Below, piece by piece: positions 61,236-64,000 of a stretch of DNA of 64,000 nucleotides. The notes beneath the pieces were generated by a model. It ran no database searches and was not told the DNA's origin. It saw only the letters and a list, made by a program, of their open reading frames with translations. Positions within the stretch are counted from its first letter, which is position 1; the number at the start of each line of letters is the position of its first letter. Source of the stretch: Anisakis pegreffii (taxonomy: Eukaryota; Nematoda; Chromadorea; Rhabditida; Anisakidae); NCBI GenBank assembly GCA_035041965.1, contig JAPYMA010000173.1, positions 496,001 to 560,000 on the forward strand. Reading direction: 5' to 3'. Position numbers and translations under genes: made by a program.

Positions 61236-63940
61236 ATCTTTTTTTTCGCTTATCCAAATGTAATGATTGAATTTATTGTGTGTACAATGTTGATTGCATC
61301 CATTCACGTGCCCAAATCACCTCTATTGATGTATATTTTGAAAGATGCTTCATATTTGTGGGATGTTGTGCGGATTTATGCATCCGTATGCGAATATGTA
61401 TGGAGGATGTGTTTACTTACTTTAAAGATGTGTTCTTTTTATATACTATAAGCTGTACCATTGAACTTATTGGTGAATATGTTTCTGTAATCGTTACTGG
61501 AAGGATTGTATGTGTCTTGAATATTTCTTCATATTATTCGTTGATCATCTGGCCAGATTTTTTCGCTGTTTATGTATCTTTCAAAATATGTTTCATTGGC
61601 ATTCTCAAATAGTTTATGTGAATTGATTCATTCAGATATATGAGTTAATCGTCTGTCTAGGAGGTGGTAGTCTAGCGTGTGGACGATTCTAGTGAACTCG
61701 TCCGATAATGTTGCTGATATCTCAGCGGTTTTCTGAAGAGTTGAATGGCTTCAACATAATTTTTTGTGAAGTTCCTTGGCACATGGATGCCTATATGAAT
61801 GATCCTGCTTAAGATGGTGCTGTAATTGACGAATTACAGTTGATACTGCAGGATACAAAATCGAGAATTCGCATATTTTATGTAAAGAATATTTCTTTAT
61901 CAGAAATCATTTTATGCACCAATGTGTCTCCATACCTTGTTCATCTATTTATCTACTTACTACCTGATCAGGTTTTCTGTATTGGTACATGTTTCAAGTC
62001 ATGTTTTTGCATTGTAGATCAACTGATTTGGTCTAATTCATTGACGTATGTATGTGATCCCAAATATATCAACGTATCTAAAATTGAAGTATCTCAAAGA
62101 TATCGAAATGTATGCGCAATTTATCACTAGACTCATATCGTACATGAACTCTCACTGAGCCAGACCTCTTCATTGATTATGCTGGCCTATTAAGGCGAAT
62201 TGTGTTGAATTTATTTAATCATTTAAGGTGTGAACATTCGTTTGGAAGAAATTAGTTAATGAGGGATAGGTGAGTGTGGATATTGAACACAATTTATCGC
62301 TAGACTGATATCTGGGCGATTAGTTTGTGGCATGGGATCCATTGATTCAATTTCGAGGATTTCATTTGAGATGTTGCTGATTTTGGTAATTGCTAGTGGA
62401 AACAATCGTTGTTTGAAGTTGAGGAATTGGAATTTGACAGGTGATGTATCCAAGATAATGCTTGGAAAGGAAAGCTACTACCTTAGGGTATTTTTGTCCT
62501 AATTCTTTAGAAATTATTCCCTGGTTTTCAACGTAGGAATTCTGTGGAATGTTCGAATCGTTCCTGGGATTAAGCATTGCATCACTTGAGAATTTAGCCA
62601 ACTTTACAGTTCGGTTTAGATTGTGAATGTAATTTGATGTTTTCAATCGAATGAAGCTGAAACTTTCAGCTGAATGCGAGTTGAATCGCTTTATTTGTTG
62701 TTCAATTGTAATCGAAGTAATCGAGTGTTTTGCGGTGAATTGTCAAAAATTGAATTGAATTGAAAGAATTTGAAATCTTTGAAGATTTGATTATGAACAA
62801 CGTTATGCAGAATTCAACGCGACTGCGGTCAAAGCAACCAGTTTATACGTCCGATAAAAGAGCGAAGTTCACACAGCGGGAGAATAAAAAGTATCGTTAC
62901 CATTGAAAAGTTTTATCGATAATCATATCAAGATTTATCACCTTAGATATGAACCTCATTTGCAGTCGATATTAACTGCAAAGCCAATAGTAATCGAATT
63001 TATCCTTATGTTGATGCAATAGATTTACTAATAGATTTTTCTGCTCTATTTAGTCGTTTCCAAATTACTGAGAATCTGTTGTGGAATGGGCGATTTCAAA
63101 ATTTGAATGATTCCGTTCAGATGAACCGAAATCTTAATGAAACATTTACTTGTTGCGCCCAAATATCTTTACTGTTAGAACAGCTACTTCATAAAATGCC
63201 TCATAAGTGGCTGTCAGTTAAAATAGATAAAGCGGCTGCTATCTTATGACATCAAATTTGATGAATGATTCAGAATAGGTTGTGAGATGAAACCGAAACC
63301 CGGCAGATGTCATAAACGTAAGCTGCTCTGCAGATTTCTTAAATATTGCATCAGAAGTCCTCGTAGACTGTTGCTATGTGCTCATTACAGTTGGCGTTAT
63401 CATTGATGAATTCAGATGGATTCGTTTCGGAACAGTAGTTGGCTACATTTTCTTTGTATCGTTGCCGGCTGTTGCGTTGAGTATTTACTATATTTGTATT
63501 TGGGATCCGGGCTATGTCACAAAAGTACGACTTGATTCGATATAATGCATTATTCAGTGGTTGTGCTGCATGCTTTGGACTGTATGATATTGTTCGTGTG
63601 GATTTGTTCGATCCTTTTAGATGCAACTTTAATGCAACATATTGCTGAGTTGTTTGAAATAAAAGTGTTAGCTGAAATAATAATAATTTATTGCTTAATT
63701 GAGAAATATGAACTGTATTTGGTGGATGTGATAAATTCTATGACTTGCGGAAATATTCTCGTATAACATATAACAATATTTTGATTTGTAATCCCAATGA
63801 ATTGTATGATTGTGATCATAGGAATCAGTATGAAGTTGATCAATGTAAAAACCAATAGATCAATATGATGTTGAAAAGAAACTTTAAAGCTCTCTCAGTC
63901 AGGCTGCAGCCATATCCGGGCTTCACCGGATATTTTTTAG
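61236..63940. other. Unresolved sequence with interrupted coding-like frames
   Basis: Several frames on the minus strand (for example 62362-62646 and 63351-63626) and one on the plus strand (about 62966-63249) have coding-like composition but are cut by stops, often TGA. No family is recognised. Decayed mobile-element or gene remnants are the likeliest explanation. Confidence 0.25.
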
Positions 63941-64000
63941 TTTCCACCAGATAGACGGAACTTAAGCGATTCGTATGAATTACCCCGTGAGGAACTGGAT
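63941..64000 (+). CDS. Partial exon at the right edge, possible receptor tyrosine kinase juxtamembrane region
   Basis: A TATTTTTTAG acceptor is followed by 20 open codons running off the window, reading FPPDRRNLSDSYELPREELD. The YELPREEL part resembles the segment just before the kinase glycine loop in receptor tyrosine kinases (W/Y-E-x-P-R-x-x-L). Only 20 residues are visible, so the family call is inference; no upstream exon of the same gene was identified. Confidence 0.33.

Noticed and set aside
63911..63940. Stem-loop followed by a T-run, resembling a bacterial intrinsic terminator
   Set aside because: The T-run ends in AG and is followed by an open coding exon, so a polypyrimidine tract and splice acceptor explain it better in a eukaryotic context.
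1..64000. CRISPR array, operon or prokaryotic gene cluster
   Set aside because: No regularly spaced identical repeats with unique spacers, and genes are spliced and widely spaced.

Overview
The window looks like nuclear DNA of a nematode with a fairly large, AT-rich genome. The signs are spliced genes with short exons, nematode-style acceptors (TTTTCAG, TTTTTAG), and start codons 0-3 bases after an acceptor-like AG in all three firmly identified genes, as expected for spliced-leader trans-splicing. The identity of those genes also fits. The species cannot be named from sequence alone. Gene density is low: three well-supported genes, a few partial or orphan exon groups, and long stretches with no recognisable coding.

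Layout. 1-17.6 kb has no confidently identified gene. It holds simple repeats, a 117-bp tandem duplication, a C-rich minisatellite, and two Cys-containing exon candidates near 11.6 and 12.7 kb that may belong to a Ly6-like GPI-anchored protein. 18.1-31.1 kb (+) is an NK-2 homeobox gene, most likely the orthologue of ceh-24 (NKX2-1/2-4 class). It has seven coding exons, including a TN (EH1-like) motif exon lying 7.5 kb upstream of the next exon. 31.1-46.1 kb is a 15-kb gene-poor stretch. 46.1-49.2 kb (+) is an RRM + extended-Tudor protein ending in an eIF4E-binding-like motif, the architecture of TOFU-6/MEL-47 of the PETISCO complex. A 120-bp hAT-type MITE with a perfect 8-bp target duplication follows at 49.84 kb. 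51.0-54.0 kb (-) is a complete eight-exon secreted class 3 lipase. 55-64 kb is a mosaic of local duplications, a cluster of consecutive perfect hairpins at 59.0-59.2 kb, an unrecognised three-exon group (58.5-60.3 kb, +), a decayed bacterial 16S rRNA fragment (60.84-60.95 kb, -), and at the right edge a partial exon resembling the juxtamembrane region of a receptor tyrosine kinase.

The genes are functionally unrelated: a developmental transcription factor, a germline/embryonic small-RNA factor and a digestive or secreted lipase. Nothing suggests an operon among them. Exon joins were derived by hand from reading frame, splice-site phase and domain continuity. Joins described as alternatives are genuinely uncertain.
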